Position numbers and translations under genes: made by a program
The notes under the pieces: generated by a model
Databases searched by the model: none
What the model saw: only the letters and a program-made list of their open reading frames with translations
Told to the model about the DNA's origin: nothing
Assembly: GCF_014930365.1 (NCBI RefSeq)
Contig: NZ_JABXWI010000024.1
Coordinates: forward strand, 52,696-116,695
Origin: Streptomyces caniscabiei
GTDB lineage: Bacteria; Actinomycetota; Actinomycetes; Streptomycetales; Streptomycetaceae
Direction of reading: 5' to 3'
Length of the DNA: 64,000 nucleotides
Part shown: in pieces, positions 15,555 to 23,494 of the stretch
Layout: each line of letters starts with the position of its first letter
How positions within the stretch are numbered: position 1 is the stretch's first letter

Positions 15555-16442
15555 TCAGCCGGTCGCCGGTGACGACGACGGCGATCCGCTGCCCGCCCCG
15601 GCCTCCGGTGACGCCTTCCGGCGGTTCTGGTTGAACTCGGTGACATTGCGCAGGTGTTCCTGGTAGTTCGCCGTGAAGCGGGTGTCGCCGGGCTTGACCG
15701 TGACGAAGTACAGCCAGTCGCCCTCCGTCGGGTTGACGGCGGCGCGCATCGCCGCCTCACCCGGGTTGGCGATCGGCGTCGGCGGCAGGCCCATGCGCCG
15801 GTACGAGTTGTACGGGCTGTCGATCTTCGTGTCGTCGACCGTGGTGTTCAGCGTGGAGCGGTTCAGCGCGTAGTTGATGGTGGAGTCCATCTGCAGCGGC
15901 ATCCCGCGTTCGAGGCGGTTGAAGACGACCCGGGCCACCCGGCCCATGTCCTGCTCGGTGGCCGCCTCGGCCTGGATGATGCTCGCGATGGTGACCGCCT
16001 GATAGACGTTCATCGCGTTGCGCTGGGCCCCGGCCGTGACCTGGCCGCCGTTGAACTTCTTGTTGGCGGTCTCGACCATGGCCGCCAGCAGGGACTCGGG
16101 GGTCGACTTCTCCCGCAGCGGATAGGTCGCCGGGAAGAGATAGCCCTCCGGGTTGCCCTCGGCGTCCTCGGGCAGCAACAGCTTGGCCTTGGACAGTGAC
16201 TTCCTGGTGGATCCGGCGGGCAGCGCGAGGGCCTTGTCGACGGCTTCGTAGACCTGGCCGGAGCGCCAGCCTTCCGGGATCACCAGGGACGCCGGGCGCT
16301 CGGCCGCGCCGTCACCGCCCCCCACGCTCAGCAGCGGCACCGCCACGGCGGTGGCCGCCACGACGGCCCCGGCCGCGATGAGGGCGGCCCGGCCCCGACG
16401 CGTCAGTCGAATCGTGCTCCGTGGCGGAGTGTTCATCTGCAT
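15555..16442 (-). CDS. mltG: Endolytic transglycosylase MltG-like
   Basis: This 295-residue protein has one N-terminal membrane anchor (about residues 18-42) and a YceG/MltG domain. Seen: the catalytic-Glu region ASIIQAEAATEQDMGRVARVVFNRL at about 155-178, then MPLQMDSTINYAL and SPYNSYRRMGLPPTPIANPG, which are family signatures. MltG cleaves nascent glycan strands and sets their length outside the membrane. It is shorter than the usual MltG beside the streptomycete aroE/ruvX genes and lies away from that context, so it may be a second paralogue. The C-terminal tail is Gly/Ser-rich. An ATG at 16436 is an alternative start. Confidence 0.85.
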   Translation of the reverse strand: MQMNTPPRSTIRLTRRGRAALIAAGAVVAATAVAVPLLSVGGGDGAAERPASLVIPEGWRSGQVYEAVDKALALPAGSTRKSLSKAKLLLPEDAEGNPEGYLFPATYPLREKSTPESLLAAMVETANKKFNGGQVTAGAQRNAMNVYQAVTIASIIQAEAATEQDMGRVARVVFNRLERGMPLQMDSTINYALNRSTLNTTVDDTKIDSPYNSYRRMGLPPTPIANPGEAAMRAAVNPTEGDWLYFVTVKPGDTRFTANYQEHLRNVTEFNQNRRKASPEAGAGSGSPSSSPATG

Positions 16443-16485
16443 GCGGGCACGGTAACCCGCATATCACCTCAAACCCGGCATATCT

Positions 16486-18324
16486 TCATCTTGTCGGTTC
16501 CAGTTTCGGCACCTTGGCCACTTCCCGACCGGGCTTCAGCCGAGCGTCCCGCCGGACCAGGGCCGCGTACCGCCCGTCGCTCTCCAGCAGTTCCTCGTGC
16601 GTACCGCGTTCGACGGCGCGCCCGGAGTCGAGCACGACGATCTGGTCGGCCCCGCGGACGGTGGAGAGCCGGTGCGCGATGGTGAGGGTGGTGCGGTCGG
16701 CGGAGAGCGCGTCGATGGCCTCCTGCACCGCGTGCTCGGTACGGGTGTCGAGGGCGCTGGTCGCCTCGTCGAGGATGAGGACCGGAGGGTCGCGCAGGAT
16801 GGTGCGGGCGATGGCCAGACGCTGCTTCTCCCCGCCGGAGAAGCGGTGGCCGCGTTCGCCGACGATCGTGTCGTAGCCGTCGGGCAGGGCCGCGATGTGG
16901 TCGTGGATCTGGGCCGCCCGCGCGGCCGCGTGCAGCTCCTCGTCGGTGGCGTCCGGCTTCGCGAAGCGCAGGTTGTCGGCGACGGAGGCGTGGAAGAGGT
17001 ACGTCTCCTGCGAGACGACGCCGATGCCCCGGGCCAGCGTGTCGAAGTCCAGGTCGCGTACGTCGATCCCGTCGAGGGTGACCCGGCCGCCCGTGACGTC
17101 GTACAGCCTGGGCACCAGGCAGCCGAGGGTCGACTTGCCCGCACCGGTCGGCCCGACGACGGCGAGGCTGCCGCCCGCCGGAACGGTCAGGTCGATGCCG
17201 TCGAGGATCGGGCGCGATGTCGCGTCGTAGCGGAACTCGACGTTCTCGAAGCGGAGTTCACCCTTGATCCGGTCGAGGTGGACCGGGTTCTCGGGCTCGG
17301 TGATGTCTATCGGCAGGTCGAGGTACTCGAAGATGCGCTGGAAGAGGGCGAGCGAGGCCTGGATCTGCACGCCCGTGGACAGCAGGCTCACGGTCGGCCG
17401 GAACAGGTTCTGCTGCAACGAGACGAAGGCGACGAGCGTGCCGACGGAGACGGACGGGCCGCCGAACTGGAACGCGATGCCGGCGGTCCAGTAGATGACG
17501 GCGGGCATCGCGGCCATGACGACGGTGATGATGGCCATGCGCCAGCGCCCGGCCATGTTGGCCCTGACCTCCAGGTCGACGAGCCCCTCGGACTCCTCGG
17601 CGAAGGACTTGGTGAGCGAGTCGCCACGGCCCATGGTGCGCCCGAGCAGGATGCCGCTGACGGAGAGCGACTCGGTGACCGTCGCGGCCATGGCGGCCAT
17701 CTGGTTCTGCCGCTGGGTGGTGATCTTCTTGCGCTCGTCGCCGACCCGGCGGCTTATCCACACGAAGAGCGGCAGCAGGAGCAGGGTGACCACGGTGAGG
17801 CGCCAGTCGAGGGCGACCATCGCGACGACCGTCGCGACCACGCTGGTGGTGTTGGACACCAGGGAGGTGGCTGTGGAGGTGACGGTCGCCTGCATGCCGC
17901 CGATGTCGTTGGCGATGCGGGACTGCACCTCGCCGGTGCGGGTCCGGGTGAAGAAGGCGAGCGACATCCGCTGCAGCCGGCCGTAGACGGCGGTGCGCAG
18001 ATCGTGCATGACACGCTGACCGACGGTCGTGGAGATCAGTGTCTGGAGAACACCGAAGATGCTGGTCAGGACGGCACTGACGATCATGCCGAGGGCCAGC
18101 AGGCTCAGCAGCCCGGTGCGGCCCTCGGGGATCGCGGTGTCGAGGATCTCCTTGAGGAGGAAGGGCGTGGCGACCGACGCGAGCGACGCGGCGCCGACGA
18201 GGAGGCCGACGATCGCGAGCCGGCCACGATAGGGGCGGAAGAGCTTGAGGATGCGGCGCACCTGTCGGGGCTGTTCGCGCGCGTCGGCGGAGGGCGCCCA
18301 GGTGGGTTCGTGGTGGGGATGCAT
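16486..18324 (-). CDS. ABC transporter, fused permease and ATPase (multidrug exporter type)
   Basis: This 612-residue half-transporter has a six-helix ABC exporter membrane domain (about residues 35-330) and an ATPase domain. Walker A is GPTGAGKSTLG (about 390), the signature FSGGEKQRLAIA, Walker B VLILDEATSALD, followed by the H-loop IAHRLSTVRGAD. All nucleotide-site motifs are intact, so it can act as a homodimer. It is divergent from the marR gene, with a dyad operator between them, which is typical of regulated drug or metabolite efflux. Substrate unknown. Confidence 0.92.
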   Translation of the reverse strand: MHPHHEPTWAPSADAREQPRQVRRILKLFRPYRGRLAIVGLLVGAASLASVATPFLLKEILDTAIPEGRTGLLSLLALGMIVSAVLTSIFGVLQTLISTTVGQRVMHDLRTAVYGRLQRMSLAFFTRTRTGEVQSRIANDIGGMQATVTSTATSLVSNTTSVVATVVAMVALDWRLTVVTLLLLPLFVWISRRVGDERKKITTQRQNQMAAMAATVTESLSVSGILLGRTMGRGDSLTKSFAEESEGLVDLEVRANMAGRWRMAIITVVMAAMPAVIYWTAGIAFQFGGPSVSVGTLVAFVSLQQNLFRPTVSLLSTGVQIQASLALFQRIFEYLDLPIDITEPENPVHLDRIKGELRFENVEFRYDATSRPILDGIDLTVPAGGSLAVVGPTGAGKSTLGCLVPRLYDVTGGRVTLDGIDVRDLDFDTLARGIGVVSQETYLFHASVADNLRFAKPDATDEELHAAARAAQIHDHIAALPDGYDTIVGERGHRFSGGEKQRLAIARTILRDPPVLILDEATSALDTRTEHAVQEAIDALSADRTTLTIAHRLSTVRGADQIVVLDSGRAVERGTHEELLESDGRYAALVRRDARLKPGREVAKVPKLEPTR

Positions 18325-18433
18325 GGGCTCCTACGGGAGGTGAGACGGATGTTGAGTGCGGTTCGGTGCAGTTCGGTTGCCGTGCCGTGTGCTGTGTGCG
18401 GCCGGGACTTTCGGAGGCTTGCGGAGCCTAGCT

Positions 18434-18456
18434 CATTGTTACCTATACTCACAATG
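18434..18456. promoter_or_regulatory. Putative MarR operator between the exporter and marR genes
   Basis: CATTGT (18434-18439) and ACAATG (18451-18456) form an inverted repeat with an 11-bp centre. The centre contains TATACT at 18444-18449, a good -10 for marR with TTGCGG 19 bp upstream. Occupation by MarR would cover both divergent promoters. Confidence 0.6.
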
Positions 18457-18482
18457 AACATCGTCCTGATATTGTTCCCGGT

Positions 18483-18938
18483 ATGACCGACCCCGACGCC
18501 GACGGACTGCTCGCCGAACAGTTGCTGCGGCTCACCCGCCGTGTGCACCGCATCCAGAAGCGCCACCTCCAGCAGAGCGGGTTGGAGATCACCCCGGCGC
18601 AGTCGCGACTGCTGCGCGCCCTCGCCCACTACGACAAGCCGCCGCGGATGGCGGATCTGGCGGAGCGGCTGGAGGTCGTGCCCCGAGCCGTGACGACCCT
18701 GGTCGACGCGCTGGAGGAGAGCGGGCGGGTGCGCCGGGCACCCGATCCCACCAACCGGCGGGTGATCCGGATAGAGGTCACGGACGAGGGCCTCAAGGTC
18801 CTGCGGGAGCTGCACCACGCGCGCCGCTCGGCGGCGGAGGAGATCCTGGCGCCGCTGTCGGACGATCAGCGGGGAGTGCTCGAAGGCCTGCTCGACACGC
18901 TGGTCGACGGGGCGCCGACGGCGGAGCGGCGCTGCTGA
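18483..18938 (+). CDS. MarR-family transcriptional regulator
   Basis: This 151-residue regulator has the MarR winged helix: ITPAQSRLLRALAHYDKPPRMADLAERLEVVPRAVTTLVDALEESGRVRR at about residues 36-85, then the beta wing PTNRRVIRIEVTDEGLKVL. MarR proteins usually repress a divergent efflux gene and release on ligand binding. The divergent ABC exporter and the CATTGT...ACAATG dyad support this. The ATG lies within a short leader. An imperfect second AT-rich element (GATATTGTTCC) lies just before the start. Confidence 0.9.
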   Translation: MTDPDADGLLAEQLLRLTRRVHRIQKRHLQQSGLEITPAQSRLLRALAHYDKPPRMADLAERLEVVPRAVTTLVDALEESGRVRRAPDPTNRRVIRIEVTDEGLKVLRELHHARRSAAEEILAPLSDDQRGVLEGLLDTLVDGAPTAERRC

Positions 18939-18961
18939 GCGCCGATGCCCACGTCCCATGA

Positions 18962-18998
18962 GTGAAGGCCCGGCGCGGTTACCGCGCCGGGCCTTCAC
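18962..18998. terminator. Bidirectional terminator between marR and dctA
   Basis: GTGAAGGCCCGGCGCGG and CCGCGCCGGGCCTTCAC form a perfect 17-bp stem with a TTA loop between two convergent genes. Confidence 0.9.
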
Positions 18999-19038
18999 AT
19001 ACGGACGAGGGGAGGAGTGAGGACGTCAGCCGGCAGGG

Positions 19039-20499
19039 TCAACTCACTCCGGACGAGGTCTCCTTGGCCTCCGCCTTGGAGAAGGGCGGAGCCACCGCGT
19101 CCGCAGGAGCGTCACCGGGCTGGTCCGCCGCCTCCGCGGGAGTGTCCCCGCGCTGGTCCTCCGCCTTCGCAGAGGTCCTCCCGGGCTCGTCCTCTTCCTC
19201 CACGAACTCGATCTCACCGTCGAGCATCTTCTTCGCCCGGTCGGTGTCCAGGGCGCCCTCCCACTTCGACACCGCGAAGACGGCGACACAGTTGCCGAGG
19301 AGGTTGGTGACGACTCGCATCGAGTCCATGATGCGGTCGACGCCGAGGAGCAGGGCGACGGCGCCGGCCGGGATGGCGCCGAGGGAGGAGGCGGTCGCCG
19401 ACAGTGCGAGGAAGGCCGACCCGGGGATGCCCGCCATGCCCTTGCTGGTCAGCATGAGGACCAGGACGACGGTGATCTGCTGGCTGAGACTGAGGTCCAC
19501 TCCCACGGCCTGCGCGATGAACAGCGTGCCGATGGAGAGGTAGATGGAGGCGCCGTCGAGGTTGAAGGAGTACCCGGTGGGCAGCACCAGACCCACGGCG
19601 TCGTCACGCGCACCGGCCTGCCGCAGCTTCTGCATCATGCGCGGCATCACGGACTCGCTGGAGGCGGTGCCCAGGGCGAGCAGCATCTCCGCCCGTGTGT
19701 AGCGGACGAACTTCCACAGGCTCAGTCCGGTCATCAGCTTCAGCGCGACGCCCAGCAGCACCAGGAACGCGGCGGCGACGGCGTAGCAGAGGATGATCAG
19801 CTTCGCGTAGGTCTTCATCACGCCGAGGCCGTACTCACCGACCAGGTGGACCATCGCGCCGAACACGGCGAGCGGGGCCAGCTTCATGACGAAGCCGACG
19901 ATCGCGAAGATGACCTCCTGGGCCTGCTCGATGGCGGGCAGGATCTTGGGCACCTTGGTGTGGCCGAGGTGCAGCAGCGCGGCACCGGTGAGGCACGCGA
20001 GCACGAGCACCTGGAGCAACGCGTTCTCGGCGAACGCGCCGATCGCGCTCTGCGGCAGCGCGTTGAGGATGAACTCGCTCGTCGTCGGCAGCTCACCACC
20101 GGCGGTCTTCGCGTCGACCGCCGAGGTGTCGAGCTTCGAGGGGTCGACGTTCATGCCGGAGCCGGGACCGAAGACGTTGGCGGCGACCAGACCGATGAGC
20201 AGCGCGGCCGTCGAGGCGATCTCGAACCAGATCAGGGCCTTGAGCCCGATCCGCCCGAACGCCTTCAGATTGCCGGCCTTGGCGATGCCGACGACGACCA
20301 CGCAGAAGACCAACGGCGAGATGACGGTCTTGATGAGCCGTATGAAACCGTCGCCGAGCGGTTGGAAGGTCGTGGCCGCGTCGGGCCACAACCTTCCGAC
20401 GACGATTCCGAGCACAAGCGCGACTCCGACTTGCGCGAACAATGAGGTACGCAGCATGCGTGCGACGCGTCGCGGCAGGGACGGTACGGACTGCGGCAC
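19039..20499 (-). CDS. dctA: Dicarboxylate:cation symporter (DctA/GltP family)
   Basis: This 486-residue membrane protein of the DAACS family has eight transmembrane helices and two re-entrant loops. Seen: ALGTASSESVMPRM (serine-rich hairpin), LPTGYSFNLDGASIYLS (helix 7 NxDG-like motif), SKGMAGIPGSAFL (second hairpin) and LLGVDRIMDSMRVVTNLLGNCVAVFAV (helix 8). It takes up C4-dicarboxylates such as succinate, fumarate and malate with H+ or Na+. The GTG at 20499 is chosen because GGAGG (20511-20507) lies 7 nt upstream; starts further out lack a ribosome site. The C-terminal tail of about 70 residues is acidic and Ala-rich (EFVEEEDEPGR...), longer than in enterobacterial DctA. Confidence 0.9.
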   Translation of the reverse strand: MPQSVPSLPRRVARMLRTSLFAQVGVALVLGIVVGRLWPDAATTFQPLGDGFIRLIKTVISPLVFCVVVVGIAKAGNLKAFGRIGLKALIWFEIASTAALLIGLVAANVFGPGSGMNVDPSKLDTSAVDAKTAGGELPTTSEFILNALPQSAIGAFAENALLQVLVLACLTGAALLHLGHTKVPKILPAIEQAQEVIFAIVGFVMKLAPLAVFGAMVHLVGEYGLGVMKTYAKLIILCYAVAAAFLVLLGVALKLMTGLSLWKFVRYTRAEMLLALGTASSESVMPRMMQKLRQAGARDDAVGLVLPTGYSFNLDGASIYLSIGTLFIAQAVGVDLSLSQQITVVLVLMLTSKGMAGIPGSAFLALSATASSLGAIPAGAVALLLGVDRIMDSMRVVTNLLGNCVAVFAVSKWEGALDTDRAKKMLDGEIEFVEEEDEPGRTSAKAEDQRGDTPAEAADQPGDAPADAVAPPFSKAEAKETSSGVS

Positions 20500-20643
20500 G
20501 GGCACTCCTCCGAGGGGACTTTCTGTCATGCGGAAAAGCGCTTCCGCGTCGATCACTATCGGGGAGTCGTCGCTCGCGGGGAAGACCGCCGTGTTTCGCA
20601 GAGGTAAATCATCGAACAGACGTCACATCGCACACATGGGGCA

Positions 20644-22347
20644 TCAACAGCCCATACGGTCCTCCGTCAGCACTCCCTGTACGGAGACCAACGAACGGTC
20701 GTAGCAGCCGTCCGACCCGTACGTCCGGTAGCGCTCGCTCGTCGTCCCGACGGCATGCCGCTGGTCGCGCGGCACGTTCGCCGTGTACGTGGCGTCACCG
20801 GTGTAGGTGTCGTCGAGCCGGGACCACGCCGTGCGCCGACCACCGTGCGTCTCGGTGACCGTGGCCCGGTCGCCGAGCGTGAGCACGGTCCGCAGCCGAT
20901 CGCCCGCGCCGAGCGTGGTCGTTCCGTCCATCGTGTACGACCGCCGGACCCGCGTCGTCCGGTGGTTCACGGTGACCGTCTCGTCGTCGCTCCAACTCGC
21001 TTCGAGCGCGTCGCGGTTCTCGCCGTCCGACCAGGTGTGCGTCGAGGTGTTGAGGAGGCTGCGGCGGACGGTGGTCGTGACCCGGCCGTGGGAGGTGTCG
21101 ACGTATCCGGCGACGGTCAGCCGGTTGCTCCCCTCGGTGTCGAGGCGGTGCTCCGCGCCCGGCGTGTACGTGGACGAGTTGACGAAGTCACCCTCCCGCA
21201 CCTTCGTGAGCGCGCCGGTGACGTGCTCACTCTTCTCGTCCTGCCAGACCAGGACGTTGACCGGGGTGCTCCAGCCGCTCTGCCCCTCGGGCACTCCGGC
21301 GACGGACACCTCGATCCGGTGCGGGCGCCCGTCGTTGAGGAGGCCCGCGAAGGGGGTGAGGTCGTAGCGGAGGGGCTGGATGTCGAGGGCCCGGGGGCCG
21401 GGGACGACGTACCAGAGGAAGGGGTTGGACCAGCCGCCGGTCCAGACGTTGGGGAACGGCGCGGCGATTCCGGCCAGTTGTCCGTCCACCTCGATCCGCA
21501 CCTCACGGTAGGGCCCGTCGTCAGCCTTGCAGGAGTACGGCGCCTCGTCGGGCACCGTCAGGTACCAGTACTCCTCGCAACCGCCGCCGGACCCGGTCGC
21601 GTAGACCTCGGCGACGATGCGTTCGCTGTTGCGCGGGGTGGTGAGGCCGGTGCCGTCCTGGAGGGTGAGGACGCGGTCGGGGACGGTTCTCGCCGTGCTC
21701 GCGTCGGGCCGGCCGGTGTAGAAGGTGAGCGTGACCTTGACGTCGATGATCCCGGTGTACGTGTCGTCGACGACGTTGCCGATGAGCATCTCGACCGGCT
21801 GCTCGCTGCGCAGGGTCTCGCCGTAGCGCGTGACGTCCTTCTCCACGGACCATTCGATGCCGTCGGGAGAGGGCTGCGGGGTGGACGTCCGGAACACCTC
21901 GACGCCGCCGATCCGCAGATGGCCCAGCCGGTCGAACTGGCGGCCCTTCACCTTGCCGTCGAGCCGCAGGACGACCTTGCTCCACTTCCTCCCGCACTCC
22001 GCCGGTGGCGTGTAGGTCCCCCGGTACGGCGTGAAGTCCTTGAACCGGGCCTCGGCGACCGTCACTTCGCACGACCTCGTGTTCTCGGGCCGGGAGACGG
22101 GAGGGGCGGCGGTGATCGGATCGTGCCAGTCCGTGCCGAACTCGGCGGGTACGGCTGGGGATCCGGCTGGGGATCCATCGGTTCGGGAGGGCGAGGCGAT
22201 GGGGCGGGAGGGGGTGGCAACGGATCGGGAAGGGGTGTCGGCCGATCGGGAAAGGGCGTCGGCGGATTGGGCGGGGGTGGCCCCGAGGAGGGTGTTCGCC
22301 AGGAGGGTCGCTCCGGCGAACATGGACATGATGATCCGGCTTCTCAT
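20644..22347 (-). CDS. Secreted peptide-N4-(N-acetyl-beta-glucosaminyl)asparagine amidase A-like protein
   Basis: This 567-residue protein has a Sec signal peptide (hydrophobic 5-22, likely cleavage after ATPAQSA) and a Ser/Pro-rich linker repeating SRSxxTPSR-like units (about 30-62). The body resembles PNGase A, which releases N-glycans from glycopeptides in plants, fungi and some actinobacteria. Conserved-looking blocks are YTPPAECGRKWSKVVLRLDG, GHLRIGGVEVFRTSTPQPSPDGIEW, EKDVTRY, and NPFLWYVVPGPRALDIQPLRYDLTPF. Several cysteines suggest disulfides. The ATG at 22347 places the signal peptide correctly. It probably acts on host or environmental glycoproteins; the activity is untested. Confidence 0.82.
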   Translation of the reverse strand: MRSRIIMSMFAGATLLANTLLGATPAQSADALSRSADTPSRSVATPSRPIASPSRTDGSPAGSPAVPAEFGTDWHDPITAAPPVSRPENTRSCEVTVAEARFKDFTPYRGTYTPPAECGRKWSKVVLRLDGKVKGRQFDRLGHLRIGGVEVFRTSTPQPSPDGIEWSVEKDVTRYGETLRSEQPVEMLIGNVVDDTYTGIIDVKVTLTFYTGRPDASTARTVPDRVLTLQDGTGLTTPRNSERIVAEVYATGSGGGCEEYWYLTVPDEAPYSCKADDGPYREVRIEVDGQLAGIAAPFPNVWTGGWSNPFLWYVVPGPRALDIQPLRYDLTPFAGLLNDGRPHRIEVSVAGVPEGQSGWSTPVNVLVWQDEKSEHVTGALTKVREGDFVNSSTYTPGAEHRLDTEGSNRLTVAGYVDTSHGRVTTTVRRSLLNTSTHTWSDGENRDALEASWSDDETVTVNHRTTRVRRSYTMDGTTTLGAGDRLRTVLTLGDRATVTETHGGRRTAWSRLDDTYTGDATYTANVPRDQRHAVGTTSERYRTYGSDGCYDRSLVSVQGVLTEDRMGC

Positions 22348-22426
22348 GGCCGGAGTTCTACGGGGAGTCGACACCCCGCCGCAATGGGATCTCCGGCCAC
22401 AAGCGGGCACACGCCCACCGGGCGTA

Positions 22427-23278
22427 TCAGGCCTTCAACTCAGCCCTGTCCCCCATGACGATCACCGGGTGCAGCGCCGGGTCGAGCGTGCGCAGCAGGT
22501 ACTCCATGCCCGACTTGGACAGGCTGACGCAGGCCGAGGTGCCGCTGCCGTGGTCCATGTGCAGCCAGATGCTGCCGCCCTTCGACTGGCCCTCGGGACG
22601 CGTCGGGTCGATCGGCGAGGTGCCCTCGACCCGGTTGTAGTCGATCGCGATGACGTAGTCGAAGTCGTGCCAGTGCGACTTGGCCCAGTAGTGCGGCGCC
22701 TGGAACGACGCCGACCGGCTGTACGGCAGCTTGGCCCCCGGGTCGGCCAGCACCCCTCCCGCGTCGCTCAGGGTGAACACGCCGACCGGACTGCGCCTGT
22801 CGCCCTCCCGATGGTCGGTGGTCCAACCCTTCTTGCCGTTGTGGCCCTCCCAACTGCGGGTCTTCTTCCAGGCGGAGCCGCTCTTCGTGTACAGCACGAC
22901 CGTCGCGTCGGCGTCGTTCCGGCCCTCTCCGTAGACGGCCACTACCTGACGGGACTCCGCGGGGATCTGCTTCTGGAGACGGTCGCCGACATCCGGGACA
23001 CGGGTCGGGTCCGCGGCCTCGGCCGCGGCACGATCCGTCTTGCCCCCGGACTTCGTGGCGTTCGCGTCGGCCCTCGCCCCGTCGCCCGTGTCACCCGAAC
23101 CGCCGCACGCGGCGGCGGACATCACCAGCGCGCCGCAGACCACCACGGCGAGCCCGACACGAGCCGCGCCTGCCCTCTTCGCGCCCACGCCGTCCACTCC
23201 GCCCGTGCCACCCGCGCCCGCATCATTCACCGTGCCGGTTCGTCCCCGCCTCGTACCGCCTATTCGCATGCGATCCAT
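22427..23278 (-). CDS. L,D-transpeptidase-family lipoprotein
   Basis: This protein of about 283 residues has a hydrophobic stretch ending in the lipobox-like VMSAAAC (Cys near residue 58), so it is a predicted lipoprotein. A Gly/Ala/Asp-rich linker leads to a YkuD/ErfK-type domain. The catalytic region reads HMDHGSGTSACVSLS near residue 250, a variant of the HxxxGxxxxHGCxR motif in which the usual HGC-R is SAC-S. Members with this variant are called L,D-transpeptidase-family proteins in actinobacteria, with catalytic Cys retained. The N-terminus before the lipobox is unusually long (about 40 residues); the start could be any of several ATG or GTG codons near 23269-23293. Confidence 0.8.
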   Translation of the reverse strand: MDRMRIGGTRRGRTGTVNDAGAGGTGGVDGVGAKRAGAARVGLAVVVCGALVMSAAACGGSGDTGDGARADANATKSGGKTDRAAAEAADPTRVPDVGDRLQKQIPAESRQVVAVYGEGRNDADATVVLYTKSGSAWKKTRSWEGHNGKKGWTTDHREGDRRSPVGVFTLSDAGGVLADPGAKLPYSRSASFQAPHYWAKSHWHDFDYVIAIDYNRVEGTSPIDPTRPEGQSKGGSIWLHMDHGSGTSACVSLSKSGMEYLLRTLDPALHPVIVMGDRAELKA

Positions 23279-23494
23279 CGTCGCACCGCTCACCGGACGC
23301 GGGCGCCCGCCTGCGCGCGCGTCGGGCGTCCCGCGGACGGTCCAGGCCGAAACTTTGCCGGGCCCCGGAAAACCGTTTGCTTCCGACCACTCCGCGACGC
23401 GAACCTTTCACGGCCGGTGGCTGGACCTCGCCGCCCCATTTCTCCCCACTCCTCCCCCTTCTCCCCCACCCCTGACACGAGCCTCTGGGACGTC

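Noticed and set aside
22031..23494. Upstream extension of the ABC half-transporter A frame
   Set aside because: It overlaps the PNGase-like and L,D-transpeptidase genes in antisense, and family alignment begins at MQIQDLPYED (23495).
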